Positions 37,251 through 50,626 of a stretch of 64,000 bases of DNA are shown here, piece after piece. The DNA is taken from contig JAQFVV010006354.1 in assembly GCA_028023455.1 (NCBI GenBank), positions 682,001 to 746,000 of the forward strand, in the 5' to 3' direction. This DNA is from Epiperipatus broadwayi. Lineage: Eukaryota; Onychophora; Udeonychophora; Euonychophora; Peripatidae. The notes beneath the pieces were generated by a model. The model had not been told where the DNA came from. It saw only the letters and a list, made by a program, of their open reading frames with translations, and did no database searches. The position numbers were made by a program, and so were the translations under genes. How positions within the stretch are numbered: position 1 is the stretch's first letter; each line of letters opens with the position of its first letter.

Positions 37251-38941
37251 AACTGATATATTTTATAAAAAATTTGGAAAATAATTTAAAATGTTGAACT
37301 AAATATAATTCTCATCATCCCAAAGTCTATTTTAAAATATATTCTATTAATTCTGACTATTAAATATAATTATAACACTGCATATAGCGTTTATTTAATT
37401 TATTAGTTTTAAAATATTATACTCAAATTATTAATATACTTTTAACTATTTATAGCTGTATTATTTTATATGGCCAGCTTTTACAACCATAAGCAAGAAT
37501 ATAATTAAGCTTCATTTAACTGTTTTCTTTTAAAATAATCTATTACATTTTTAGATACCAGGTATTTTCAGATTTAAATTGTACTATAAAATCTAATGAT
37601 CCTACTATTATTTATATATCATACAATTATAACTTAAAATTTAAAATTTTTTAGTAATTGACCTTTCTACCTTGTTATGACCTACAGACAAGGGCACAAT
37701 ATATAAAGATCTGAATACAATTCTTTATATACTGTATCTTCAGTATGTCATCACAGTTCCAATGTCTATTTTTCAAACTACAAAAGCAACAGTATGTCTT
37801 TACTCAAGAGAATATATAATAAATGTGCGAGAACTTTATATTCAAAGTACATTTTGTAGATTCTTATATTTTATGTATATATTTAAATTATCTTTTTAAA
37901 CAATAATTATTTGGTTCATATGATGTTACACTTATAAGTATTATATTATATTCACAAAGGTATGAAGAATCATCCTTTTATAATCAAGTAATATAAAAAC
38001 AATATAAGTAAAAAAATGCTAGCATTTTACATAGAGCAATAGGATGGAAATTAAACTGATTTATATATTATAAAAAATTGATCAATCTATTTAATAAAAT
38101 CACATAATCAAGTAAATATGATTCTTATCTGTTGTTTGTATTCCATATTTAAAACCCTTTAACTGATTATTACATTTAGAAGGCAGCCTGTTTTCACACT
38201 TTTTTTTTATTATGATTACTAACCATAATTGAACCATCTCTTGGCCAATTTTGTTTGCATAATTTGGATTTTATGCTTATTTTATAATAAATTTGATATT
38301 TACAATTTTAGTTAATAGAAATGTGCCTTTGGTGGTGATTTTTTTTTTAAAAAAGATTTTTCATTGATGTAAATTGTTCTATAGCCCAGCCTCTAGCATG
38401 ACTGTCAACTGTGGCTTTTGTTTGCCAGGTGGTTCTAACTGCCAGAATAAGAAATCAAACCAAAATATTTTTTTTGGTTTCATAATAAATTTTGAACATA
38501 AATAAATATATTTTTTATAATTTTTTACATTCATAATTAAGTTTTTACATGAACTTACATAAATATCAACTTTAATTGTGGAAATTTATAAATTTTAGAA
38601 GTAAAATAATCAAGAAAAAATGAATTCTGCTTGATCGCTATTCAAGACAAGTGTATAACATTGATCACTATTTGCATATCAATGACATTTGATGATAAGA
38701 AGAAAAATGCAATTATATTTCACAAATATTTATGGATTTTATGATTACTTTTTACAATATATTGACTAATAAGGTGTCTAGATTTAGATTTTTATTTAAA
38801 ATATTTAATTTTAGATGGAAAAGACAATAAAAATGCATAAACATGAGATCATAATTTCTAAAATACAAAAAAAATCGCTGGTGTTCATGTAAAGATTGGT
38901 CAAAATATAATTCTTTTGTTTTACTGTTGGTTATTTTTTAG
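37251..38941. other. AT-rich sequence, nothing recognised
   Basis: About 1.7 kb, dense stops on both strands, no conserved motif seen. The segment just before the inverted-repeat transposon has no second copy in the window. Confidence 0.5.
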
Positions 38942-38945
38942 TTAA

Positions 38946-39377
38946 ACAAAGCAAAACTCTCCATGTAGTAGTGCTATCTCGTGCCAACAAGAGTAATCAA
39001 TGGATGCCAGAAGGCTTGGTTGTTAAAGAGCCAAAGACATCAACATGTATGGGTGCTGAATTGAGTTCAGATCCATATGACTATATAAGCTATTGAGCTT
39101 AGATTGAAAATATTGTGTTTTCAATTTCATTCTCATAGTTTTGTAGTTAAGTAGAGTTAAAAGGTGGCTGCTGGAGGTTTGCACTAGATCCTAAGATCTA
39201 GGTGCAGTACTCTCAGATCCAAGGCTCCTCACTGATGAAGGCCAAAAGCCAGAAACTAGAATGGGAATATTGGATGAGTAGGTACTAGATAGGGATTTTA
39301 TGCACAAGCCTTCTGACATCCATTGATTACTCTTGTTGGCATGAGATGGCACTACTGTATAGAGAGTTTTGCTTTGT
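38946..39377. mobile_element. 432-bp non-autonomous DNA transposon with long TIRs and TTAA flanks
   Basis: Left terminal inverted repeat 38946-39018 and right terminal repeat about 39305-39377 are reverse complements over about 73 bases with few mismatches (ends ACAAAGCAAAACTCT and AGAGTTTTGCTTTGT). Both sides are flanked by TTAA (38942-38945 and 39378-39381), a duplication type known from piggyBac-like transposases. The interior has no ORF and includes a GGTGCTGAATTGAGTTCAG string that resembles part of the repeat units at 49571-50610. There is no transposase in the window to assign it. Related right ends occur at 43848-43923, 52820-52965 and 56650-56670. Confidence 0.75.
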
Positions 39378-39381
39378 TTAA

Positions 39382-42300
39382 TAACAATTATGTGCTAGTA
39401 TGAGATAGTGATCACGTGATATTTTTCAGTTTTTTTTTTTTTACATTTTTCTTCAGTTATTAACATTATTTTTAATTTTTCATTACATTTAACCAATTTT
39501 AATCTAAAATTATTCAATTTTTAAAAGATAAATTGAAACAATTCTGTTTATTTTAGATTAACATTTTATGAATAAAAACTTACTAAAAATTTAAGTGATG
39601 TATAAAATTTCTTAGATTTTTATGTAATTGACTAATAAAAAAATAACGCAGTTTGCTATACAAATTTTTGAAATCGGTTAAAGGGTATTAAATTAAAGTA
39701 TACAAACCATCCATTTTTACTGAATAAAATATTATGATGGTTTAAGTAATGAAGCAATTTTGATGATTTTTTTTTTGTCAATAAATTTATTGTTTCCCAT
39801 CAAATTGTATTGATAATGAGTCCCAGTCAATGGCAAACAATGCTAATTTTTACTCTTCCATTTTATTTCATGAATTATATACTTCTAAGGTACATAAAAA
39901 ATCATGTAAAAAAATTTATACATGCTTTTGTTCAAAGCATACACATAAGAAAAACGTTTTTTTTCAAATTCTTTAGTTCTATTTATAAGATTTCCTTATT
40001 GACATCAGAATAACCATATTACTCATCTATATTCCCCCATGAACCTATTTGCAATAGCATTTGTCTAATAAAATTTGTATTATTCAACTAACAAAAATAA
40101 ATATTTTGGAATAACATACAATAAAAATGAACATTTTTATAATACCAATACTAACTTTAATTTCAACAAAACATAAACAATCTACATTATATTTTCAATA
40201 TATTATACTAGAAATATATTTTAGATATCTTCCAGTATACTATTATATAAATAAAAAGGACAAATATACTTGAAATATTAAACATTTATTTGTATTATTT
40301 ATAATTTACTATCATGAATGCAGTAACAAAAATGAAACATATAAAAAAAAAAATTTCATCTAAATTATATACTTTATTTTTCACATATTTATTTTTCTTT
40401 TAAAAATGAATAAAGTCAATTCATAATTTTATAATACAATTAATAATAGCATAATAATATTATTGTTATCATAGCAGCACAGTTAATATTTCATAATTTA
40501 ACATATCCATTATTCAAAAATCAAATAAATAAATAAATATGATTGACATCTTGCCATATACTGAAATACATTTCCAGTTTGAGTAGGCATAATATATACA
40601 GGAAAGAGAAATTTGCATGCAATTAGAAATGAGTTAAAAGAATATTTTTGAAAAGAATATAAGAAGTGAATGGAAAGAGGATAAAAAAACACTAATTTAA
40701 TAAATGGCCTTAAAAAATAAATAGCTATGATTTTTTAAATTATAGAATAAAATGACAAAAAATCTGAAAAACACAGCTTGTTAAATATAGATGCCTATAT
40801 TTTGATAATGATTAATAAGAGTGATGATATGTCTTATTGTTAAGTAGTCATGTTAAATAACATTATAAAGCCAAAATACTTCAACAATTGCTAAGAAAAA
40901 ATATAAGTGATTTGATTGTAAACCAATTAAATAGATTAAAAAATTAGATGTCAAATATTAAACAATAGATTGCAATTTTGGTAATATAAAACATCATCCA
41001 TATAATAGCTATATATTTATGCACATAAGCATACAATTTAATTAAGTTTTAACAAATAAGTTATATCATCTGCAATATTAAGTATTTTTCAAAAGATCGG
41101 TGATATCTGTGTCAAAACAAGCTCTCTCCTTCAGGCTTTTTAGTATTGCTTAATTTTTTAATAAGTATAAACTATTTTTATTTAAAATCATCTATTAACT
41201 CTTATATTTTTTTATAGCCTCTATCAATGCACATTTATTAATTTATCTATATCTAAATGCATGCATAATCAAATTCCTGGTCTTTTAATAATTTTTTTAA
41301 CAAATCATATTTGTTTATTAAGTTTTTCAAATATTTTACAATACTAATTTTATCTTTAAACAAATGCAATAATTTTGAAATTAAAAATGAATATTTTGTT
41401 TTAAGTAACATGCTGAAATATAATATAGTTGATATTTTATTTATTAAAAAGTAATGTTTGAAAATATGGATCAAACAAATTATTATTCTTTAAAAAAATC
41501 TCAAACATTCTTAGTATTAGAGACAATAAATGTAATATCAATTCTACTCTGAAATTGTTATCAATCTTTCTTATTATTTTATTACTAATTTTAATTAGAA
41601 AATTTATATTGTGACTTTTAGCTTTGTCAGAAGCTAAATGCCAAATAGAATTTAGTTCTAAGATATCTAAACATATATAGTTTAATTCTGTAATCAATAG
41701 ATTTTTATTTGTGCATTATAATAAAATAATTTTGCATAGAAAAGTTATTGTATCAGTAAATTCATCAATTGAACACCAGTAAAATAATTTTTGATACCTT
41801 AAATTATAATATTGTTAAGCTTAAATAAGTACTTATTATGTTAGAGTATTTTAAACTTAAATATTTGTTAGTGTAAAATGTTAAAAATGCATTTTAAAGT
41901 TAACAATCATAACTTTAGTCATGATTAAATCACTTAAAGTGTTTATAAAAGTTTGTATCAATTTTAAATTGTGAAACTAGGTTCAAATGATATATTTTGG
42001 TTTGCTGGTACTTAAATTAAATCTATAATATGTTAGTTCATTTTAATTTTGACATAATATTATAGTTAAATATTTTAAATTTATTTACATATAAAAGTTT
42101 AATAAAATTAATGATTAAATATAGGAGTTTTGAAGTAATAGATAGATAAATGTCTGAATAAATAAGTGAATAAAAGGTTTAAATTTTAACCTTATTTATT
42201 TTTAAAATATTATGAAATGTATCTATATTTTTAAAAAAGACAATTTAAGCTTAATCTGAGAAACTTCTCTGGATTAAATTTGTTGGTAAATAAATGTATT

Positions 42301-43847
42301 TAATATCTGTAATATTTCTTTATTTAAGATACAATGTAAATTTTAGTTATGTAATATTTTTGTTTCATTTTAATGTTTAAATTTTAAACAGTTATTTTAT
42401 TTGCAACAAGGAAGTATTTTAAATTAATTTTTAATTTTTAGATAAGATTAATTTCTTTTTAAAAATTAGGTAATAATTAATTAAGATTGGTTGGTAACCT
42501 TCACTAGCTACATAAGATTAGGGATTCAAACTAATCAATAAAGAAGTTATAGATTAAAATGTTAATGATAAGTCTTGGAAAGATGTCACCTGATTACTGC
42601 TATAAATAAGGTGAAATTGATACCAAACATGCTTATTGGCTTTCTTTCTTTAATTGTTTTAATTTAATTTTGTTTGTAGCAGTTATATTTTAAAAGTCAA
42701 ACTTTATTATTTCTTATCTGTTAGGGTAATTGTAAGATATCTGGACACAAATTTCCAAATATTAACCACAAGGGACTAAAATCTTTATTTCCAGCTAGCT
42801 TTATTGGTAGCATAATTTACTTATTACAATGTTTGAAATATTATCTGTTAAATTTTATATTGGAGGGCTTTAAAAATTATTATTACTATTGCCATAATGA
42901 CAGAAGAGCTATTGTCAATTTGAAAGTACATTTGTACATCTGCATTATATTTAATCCTTAATATATTTAATATTTTTTTGCAGCAAAGGCATTAAAATAT
43001 TAATAATTTCCTGATATTTAATTAAAAGACTTATTTTATATTAAATATTATTCAGAATTTATTTATTTATAGTAAGGAACTTTTAATTCATAGGATAAAG
43101 ACTATATTTTGTTATGATGAGTGTATTTTATCAGAATTTTAAAAGAATGTAATTTAAGCCTACAAAAATATTTAACTTAATAATATACTTTAATGAATAA
43201 TTTGTTAGTGTTGTTATTTTAATAAAAGACATTATTTATTGTTTAAAGCAGCATGAATAGAATTCATATATTATGACTCTATATTTTTCCTTCCCTATAG
43301 AATGAAAAAAATCACCTCTTCAATTTAGAGTAATAAAATAATCAACATATATTCAAATTATTTAATAAATATTATGAAGAATTGAAAGTGATTAATTTCA
43401 TAAAAAATAAGTATAAAATATATCTGTAAGGTGACATAATATTTGAATGAATTTAAATGAATTTAAATAACTTTCATGTATTTTAATTATTTTATAAAAG
43501 TCTGTAATAATGTTTTTATCCTATGAGTTGTTTTCTTTCCCCAAACATTGCTATGGAAACTGTAATCATTATGAAGGTAAGATTTAAAATAAATATCATT
43601 CTCCTACTGAATATTTTTAGAATTTTTGATAAATATAATTTAAAGAAGTATTATTCTGAAAAATGTTTATCTATGTTGAATTAATTCAGAAATCTGGTTT
43701 CAAATATAAGTAAAATTTACTGCAATTTGATAATATGTATAATGAAACCCATGGATGTTTATTTTATCCATGAATGGCAATACATGTATTATATTATTTG
43801 CTAGCATAATTATCCATAATTTTAAGCCAATAAACATCACATGATAT
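39382..43847. other. AT-rich sequence, nothing recognised
   Basis: About 4.5 kb of AT-rich DNA with dense stops. Open frames near 39810, 41253 and 41437 are low-complexity, have no family resemblance and are treated as chance. A TATAAATAAGG string near 42600 is the only promoter-like element noted and is unsupported. Confidence 0.5.
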
Positions 43848-43923
43848 GGACAAGCTTCCTGCAATCCATTACTCTGTCTTGTACTGAGTGGCCATACAGT
43901 ATGGAGAGTTTTGCCTGTTTTAA
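43848..43923 (+). repeat. Solo right end of the TTAA inverted-repeat family
   Basis: This 76-bp block matches the right end of the 38946-39377 element: ACAAGC, ATCCATT, ACTC then TCTTG, GGCCATACAGTATGGAGAG, and the end GTTTTGCCTGTTTTAA finishing in TTAA. A chance open frame (43841-44152) runs across it and is not a gene. Confidence 0.6.
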
Positions 43924-46300
43924 TATCTGTAATTTTATTAAGGATATGCAAGAAGCACTTTCCATATTTCATAATTTATATTCTAGAGTTTCATATTACA
44001 ATTATATTGCATTTTATCTGGATATATTTGCTGTCAACATACTTTTGTTGCAAACATCTATACTCATGTTACAGTTTAATGGTGAATGTTTAAAGAAAAA
44101 TGAAAAAAGGAAAAGGAGTTTTATTTATTTTATTGTTTATTTTAAATGGTAAAAGGTTGAATTTTATTTGTATTTATGATCTTTGAAAACCATGTTTTAT
44201 TTGAAGTGCATGTTATTTTATATTTTATATGCTATACATTGAAATATTTTGACTTAATGTTTTCAAAATAGCAATATATTATATTTGCATATTTTGTATT
44301 AGTATGTATTCTCTTTTGCTTATGAATCATTTATTTATAAAGGTATATTCTGAATGCCAAATACATAGATGTATATTTCTATTATTTATTTCATGCTTAT
44401 TTATTGCCTAATTTTATTCAAGCCATACTTTCTATTAGTTATTATTATTTATAATCTTTCACATCTATTAGATACAGTATTTTAATTTAGAGATATGCAC
44501 TTAGTCTCTCTCTTATACTTAGGAATGCCTATCTATGTAAGTGTATGTAAAGATAGTAGCATTAATCTTTCTAATATTTATTGTTCTGCTAGGATGTACA
44601 TATGTATATATTTTGGGGATAGATGTTTAGAATCTTTCTATTTTAAGGCTATCCTTATTTAATATTTTGTCTCTGATGTGAATTCTCATTATTTTCCTGA
44701 ATAGTAACAATGTCAAGGCCATTTTTATTAGCCCTCAAAAGTAGGTGCATTTTTATGAGCTATGCCATCATACTTTTTACTTTGCCTTAGTCATTTGTTT
44801 GTAGATGGACTTAGTTCTTTGATAATGATGTTATAAAGCATGCATAATATTTACCCTATCTTTATCTGGAGTTTATATGTTTTTGTCAAGATGTTGAGGA
44901 GTTCTATCTTACCTCTTATAGCATTATTGATTGACTTAGATGTGAATGATTTATTGTCAATGTCTAAGTCCTATATTTGAGTTTTACAAAACAAAATATG
45001 ATAATAATTATTTTCAAAATTTGTAAAATGAGATTGGTAAGCTCATATTATTTTTATGCTAAATATTCATAAAAAGACACTACTTATGAAGGTAATTATC
45101 ATTGTATGAATGCATTAGTATGTGAGAACTTTTTGGTAATTAAGCAATAGGAAATTATTTTAATATGCTATATTATTTTTGCTTAATCCATAATGAATTT
45201 ATTTACTTTTTTGTATAAAATGTGATGCAAATTTTAATCCTTCTGTCATAAATTTTGAGGAATTAACATTTGTAAGTATTTTTGAATATCTGGACTCAGA
45301 ATATATTTAGTACTCATGATTTTGCATTTATTTCTGTAAATAAATTAATATTTTTGTTATTTAAGAAATTTCTCATAGTCTTTTGTTCACATCATTCCAT
45401 TTACGAACCAGAAATCATTCCACATGTAAACAAATAATTAAATAATTATATAAAATATTAAATTATTTTAAAGTAATATATATTAAGGCTACAACCTTAA
45501 AACTATGCACCTGAAAAAAACAATAGTAGGGACTTCTGCAAATCTTTAACACAAGATTTATTTAAAAGACAAGAGTGAGTATGTGCTTTATAATGAGTAT
45601 GCACTTTATAAATATAATTATTATCAATTATTTTAAGTGTTTTTTGTCATAAGAACATATGAACATTGGAACTAATAAAAGATACTTTATTGAAATATAT
45701 AAGATATTATTATTACCTCTAAAAAGATATTGTAACAGGTTCTTTAGTTATATACATATTACGAAACTATATTTGGTCACTCTCATGGTTGATTTTATGC
45801 TATGTGTATTAATATTATCATTTGTAACTTAAATGAGATTTATTCATGAATGAAATTTATTATATTTAATTTACTAAGATGGACTTATAGTAGTCATAGA
45901 CCTGAAGATTTTCTTCCATAAAACAAACAAAAAAATAAACATCAATATTTTCCAAACAACATATTTATGGCCATCAGAATTATCTGATTCCATGTGCCAA
46001 TCCTGTGATTTACATAAGAATTATTGTGATGGATTACTAAGGTTGATCATAGCATACTAAAAATAAATCCAATTTCTGGCTAATTCACTCAGGGCAGGTA
46101 TTATTTAAACTGAAAGAGATGTGCTAGTAGGAGTAGACCACACTAAACTATTTGGGAAAATGTGTACATAATATGTAAGATAACATATTAACTAAGTTAT
46201 AATTATAAAACAAGAAAATAAATTATGGTGCTCATTTGTTTTAATACAGTGCAATTATACACATAGATTTTAAATGGTTGAAAATAATTATTTAATATAT
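43924..46300. other. AT-rich, T-biased sequence, nothing recognised
   Basis: About 2.4 kb without a coding or repeat signal beyond short T-rich and A-rich runs. Confidence 0.5.
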
Positions 46301-46522
46301 ATTTTAGTTATTTTGACTTTACTATCATTTGCATAAATTAAAAATATAGGAATAAACTATGAACAGCACATAAATTGCTCATAACTCATATGATTACAAA
46401 TTAAAGGAAAAACATATTTTAGATATTTTTGCTTTACTATAAATTACAAAATATAGAAATAAAATACTATCTGTACATCAATTGCTTATAACTCATATGA
46501 TTATAAATTAAAGGAAAAACAT
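46301..46522. repeat. Diverged tandem duplication, period about 115 bp
   Basis: 46301-46415 and 46416-46522 share the start ATTTTAG(T/A)TATTTT, a middle TAGGAATAAA/TAGAAATAAA and the end ATAACTCATATGATTA(C/T)AAATTAAAGGAAAAACAT (two short blocks). The units differ by substitutions and short indels, so this duplication is older than the one at 9488. Confidence 0.75.
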
Positions 46523-47361
46523 GCAAATATCTTTAGTCCCTGAGGAACTGAAATTGTTCATATGAATATGAAAAGTAAACTTATTTGGAGAGGCTATAAT
46601 TATAATGATTGTCCAAAAATGTCTTTACTTTGCACTTTAAATGAAGCATACATGATAGAAGTTATATTATTTGTTGAGATGAATGGGTTGGATGTAGATT
46701 TTGAGTTCAGTAGATGACACAATCACATAGCAAACTTCGTAACCATGGGCATTGGGATAAAAATAGGCACACTAGGAAATATCTCCCACATCATCATTAT
46801 GTTATCGTACATATAATTTCTGTCTAATAAAATAATTCAAAAAATCACAATAGGAAAATATTAAGCAGCAGTCAATAATAAGACATGCAGCAGAATAACC
46901 TCAATTTATAGATTTTTTTTCTATTTATGTCACTTTTTTATTTTAGAAAGTTCTATTTTTATTTGCCTGCTGCAATCTTTCCCATCAATCCTCAAAATGT
47001 TCGATATTTTTATTCTAATCCTATATGATCCACTTAGTCCAACATACCACTGTTTCAGATCTGGCTTCTTTTTTTTTTTTCCGAAAAAAACAACAACCTT
47101 TTAGCAACTTTATATCTCAATAGTTCATTAGAAACATTTTTTTAAAAAAGAAATAACTCTATACTATAACTAATGCAAATAGCATTTCATTGATAAATAT
47201 CTGTTGCCTTTTTAGCAATGGCATTTTTTTTGTTTTTAATTATAAAAAAAAAATAAAATTGTCCATATAAATTATATATTTTCAAAAAAGTTTTTTTTAC
47301 ATTTGATTATATATAAAATAATATAATCCCAGTGCATAACGCTATACTGAAATAAATATAC
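46523..47361. other. AT-rich sequence, nothing recognised
   Basis: About 840 bases with poly-A and poly-T runs (for example near 47070 and 47245). No gene or named repeat seen. Confidence 0.5.
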
Positions 47362-47440
47362 AAATATTAAATCATCCCACATGGTTAGTTAACAGAGGGT
47401 AGTACTGGATTTCTTAAACATGTGGGGTGATTTAATATTT
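47362..47440. repeat. Short palindrome with 22-base arms
   Basis: AAATATTAAATCATCCCACATG (two halves, 47362-47383) is complementary to 47419-47440 with one mismatch; the loop is about 35 bases. It could be a small MITE or the end pair of one. It sits about 300 bases before the 3' end of the Penelope element. Confidence 0.6.
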
Positions 47441-47734
47441 ATAAAATAATATTTACACGCATGCCTCATCAAAACAAATAAGCACAAAACCCCACTTAAG
47501 CCTGTTTTGGTTAACTATTTATTTATTTTGCCTTAAATCAAATACATATATCTGATTCCCATATATATATATATATATATATATTAATTGCGGGTTCATC
47601 CATGTTAAAAAATTTTTAAATATTGATATATCGATATTTTAACTTGATCATACAAGTCATCCACTGGGTGATAAAAGATAGAAAGATGGTTGTAGAGGCT
47701 CTACAATCACTAATTTGAAAAAAACAAAACATTA

Positions 47735-49555
47735 AAGTTCCACCAATAGCAAAAATGTTAAATTAAGAATGTTTTTAAAAAAATCATTCCAAATAGGAGG
47801 AAGTTTGCATGTATCATCTAACTTATTGATACAATCTGGCCTTTTAAGTATCTCAATGGCTTCTCTAATTTTGTACTGGTAGAGATTATCACATCTGGAT
47901 ATGATCCTGGTACTAGAAAAATCAATTTTATGACCTGAATCTATAGTATGGAGTGAGAGTGCTGATAATGATGAGTGTTGTTTAACTGCATTAGCATGTT
48001 CATCTCTCCTAACACTGATGCGATGATTACTCATACCTATGTAAGAAGCTTTACAATTTTTACATGAGATTTGATAGACACCATGAGATTCAAGAGGGAT
48101 TGAATCCTTAGGCTTGGTTATTATATTTCTGATCTTTTGATGAGTAGAAAATGCTGTATCTATATTATAGCATTTTAATATATGTCCAATACTGTCTCTA
48201 GTTCTTTTTACATATGGAACACAAATCCTAATAGCTAATTTATCATCTTTTTGTTTTCTATTTTGTCCATTTTGGGCTTGAAATAAGGCTTTTTTTTTCT
48301 ATAAATTTATAATTATAACTATTTGCTAATAAAACACTATTAATATGGTTTATTTCTTCTTTCAGATGTGACTTATCTAAAAGGTTAATTTCTCTATTTA
48401 AAAGAGATTTGGCTACAGAAACTATCTGAGTTGGGTGATGATGATAATGGAAATGTAAATATCTATCAATGTGTGTATTCTTTCTGTAAATCAAAAAAAG
48501 ATAAATTATTTGGTGTTCTGGTGACTAGAACAGCAAGAAAAGGGAGTTATCTATCAGACTTTGTCTCCATTGTAAATTTAATATGAGGATGCATATTATT
48601 TAAATGTAAGAAAAAATCATCTAATTTATTTTTTCTATGCTGCCATATGACAAAAGTGTCATCTATGTATCTGAGCCAAATAAGAAGTTTTAAAGATGAT
48701 GATTTTAAAGCACGAGTTTCTATGTTTTCCATGAATAAATCAGCTATTACTCCAGATGAGCCCATAGAAGTAGCAAAAACTTGTCTGTAATGCTATCCAT
48801 TATATACAATGTTTAATCAAAGCAAAAATATGGTCTGGTAAATTGCAATGTTGTGAACTTATATTTAAAGCTTCATCAATTGGAATGTTTGTAAACAAAG
48901 ACATAACATCAAAACTGGCCAGAATGTCATTAGCATTAATTTTAAAATTTTTTAAAACAAAAATAAAATGAAAAGAGCTTTTAATGTATGATTTAATAGA
49001 TGGGATTGTAGATTTAATGAAATCTGATAAATATCTAGCTAAAATATGAGTTGGAGATCCTATTGCACTTACTAGTCGATGAAAAGGGGTTTTGGAGAGA
49101 CACATGATTTTTCACAAGGGATTATTTTATTTTTTGTCTCTGTTTCAATAGGTAATTTATTTATAATGGCTTTTGTTGTTTTTCCAATTACTTAGTATGA
49201 TCTCTTTTTGATAGTTTATAAATTTTATCATTAAGCAAATCTAAAATTTTATTATGGTAAATGTCACAATCCATAACAACAGTGGCATTGCCGTTATCAG
49301 CTGGAAGTACAACAATTGATTTGTCTGATTTTATATTTTTTAATGCTTGTCTTTCTTTCTTTGAAATATTATTTTTAGAAAGCTTAGCTTTTTTTAAAAC
49401 ATTGCAAATCTTGGCTCTAGCCAAATCATCCGATGAAGAATCTATTTTATCAGAGCTGATTCAAAATTACAAACAATTTTCTCAAAAGGTATCCGGAAGG
49501 TGTTAAAGCAAAATTACCTTTTTCTAAAACCAAAACTTCATCTGTAGAGAAAGCT
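47735..49555 (-). pseudogene. Penelope-like element: RT plus GIY-YIG endonuclease
   Basis: Read on the minus strand from about 49555: STDEVLVLEKGNFALTP (N-terminal region), SIVVLPADNGNATVVMD, motif A ILASFDVMSLFTNIP, motif C WLRYIDDTFVIW (Asp pair kept), YRKNTHIDRYLHFHYHHHP, then a GIY-YIG nuclease with HGVYQISCKNCKASYIG (GVY at 48074-48082, YIG at 48035-48043) and the conserved tail HKIDFSSTRIIS and YQYKIREAIEI. This order defines endonuclease-bearing Penelope elements, which are telomerase-related retroelements of animals. The frame is split into at least five pieces by stops and shifts (for example near 49430, 49150, 48790, 48520 and 48130), so the copy is dead. Its 5' end stops at a repeat cluster at 49571. 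Confidence 0.9.
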
Positions 49556-49570
49556 TTCTTATATATATAT

Positions 49571-50610
49571 GAAAAACAAAAAAACAAGTTAAAAACTTGC
49601 TAACGCTTGTATTTATGTCAACAGATGGCATTCTACCAAAAACACTGTCAAGCATATGTTTACATAAATGTCAGAGCATGCATTCACTATCTCTAACTTT
49701 AATTCCACTTTCAGATCATGATTTCAAGCTCTTTTCTATCATCAGTGAAAGACAGGAATTTTAGAAACTAGATCTAAACACAAACTCTGAGCGTTTATGA
49801 AACATTTTCTATTCAGCTTGCAAGCGTGAATCTTTTAGACATGTAATGTTTTCAAACTCAGCATAGCATGCCAGATAACTATATGGGTCTGATCTCAGTT
49901 CAGCATCACCACATAGTAGAAGCCTCTGCAATATATATCATTGCTAGAAAGACCTCAAAGGTACATTTATGAAAAACAAAAAACAAGTTAAAAACTTGCT
50001 AACGCTTGCAAGCTGAATAGAAACTGTTTCATAAACAATCAGAGTTTGTGTTTATATCTAGTTTCTAAAATTTCTGTCTTTCACTGATGATAGCAAATAG
50101 CTTGAAATCATGATCTGAAAGTGGAATTAAAGTTAGAGATAGTGAATGCATGCTCTGACATTTATGTAAACATACGCTTGATGGTGTTTTTGGTAGACCG
50201 CCATCTGTTGACATAAATACAAGCGTTAGCAAGCTTTTAACTTGTTTTTTTTTTATAAATGTACCTTTGAGGTCTTTCTAGCAATGATATATATTGCAGA
50301 GGCTTCTACTATGTGGTGATGCTGAACTGAGATCAGACCCATATAGCTATCTGGCTTGCTATGCTGATTTTGAAGACATTACGTGTCTAAAAGATTCATG
50401 CTTGCAAGCTAAATAGAAACTGTTTCATAAACGCTCAGAGTTTGTGTTTAGATCTAGTTTCTAAAATTCTTGTCTTTCACCGCAGATAGCAAATAGCTTG
50501 AAATCATGATCTGAAAGTGGAATTAAAGTTAAAGATAGTGAATGCATGCTCTGACATTTATGTAAACATACACTTGACAGTGTTTTTGGTAGAACACTAT
50601 CTGTTGACAT
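49571..50610. repeat. Head-to-head cluster of one repeat unit (three copies)
   Basis: Unit, defined on the + strand: starts ATAAATGTACCTTTGAGG, includes a GTGGTGATGCTGAACTGAG string, ends near CTGTTGACATAAATACAAGCG and TTAGCAAG then TTTTTAACTTG. Copy 1 is on the minus strand (49571-49970). A 39-base minus piece follows (49971-50009). Copy 2 is plus and starts inside the unit (about 50004-50254). Copy 3 is plus (50255-50610) and runs into (AT)n. Copy 1 is complementary to copies 2 and 3 over several hundred bases, so a transcript would fold into a long hairpin. The unit has no ORF and shares a short string with the 38946 element. Confidence 0.85.
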
Positions 50611-50626
50611 ATATATATATATATAT

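Noticed and set aside
43841-44152. 103-codon plus ORF
   Set aside because: Its start lies inside a transposon end (43848-43923) and the rest is low complexity.
45731-45745. TGTAACAGGTTC, like one end of the 50627 family
   Set aside because: Only one end is present, with no matching inverted partner nearby.
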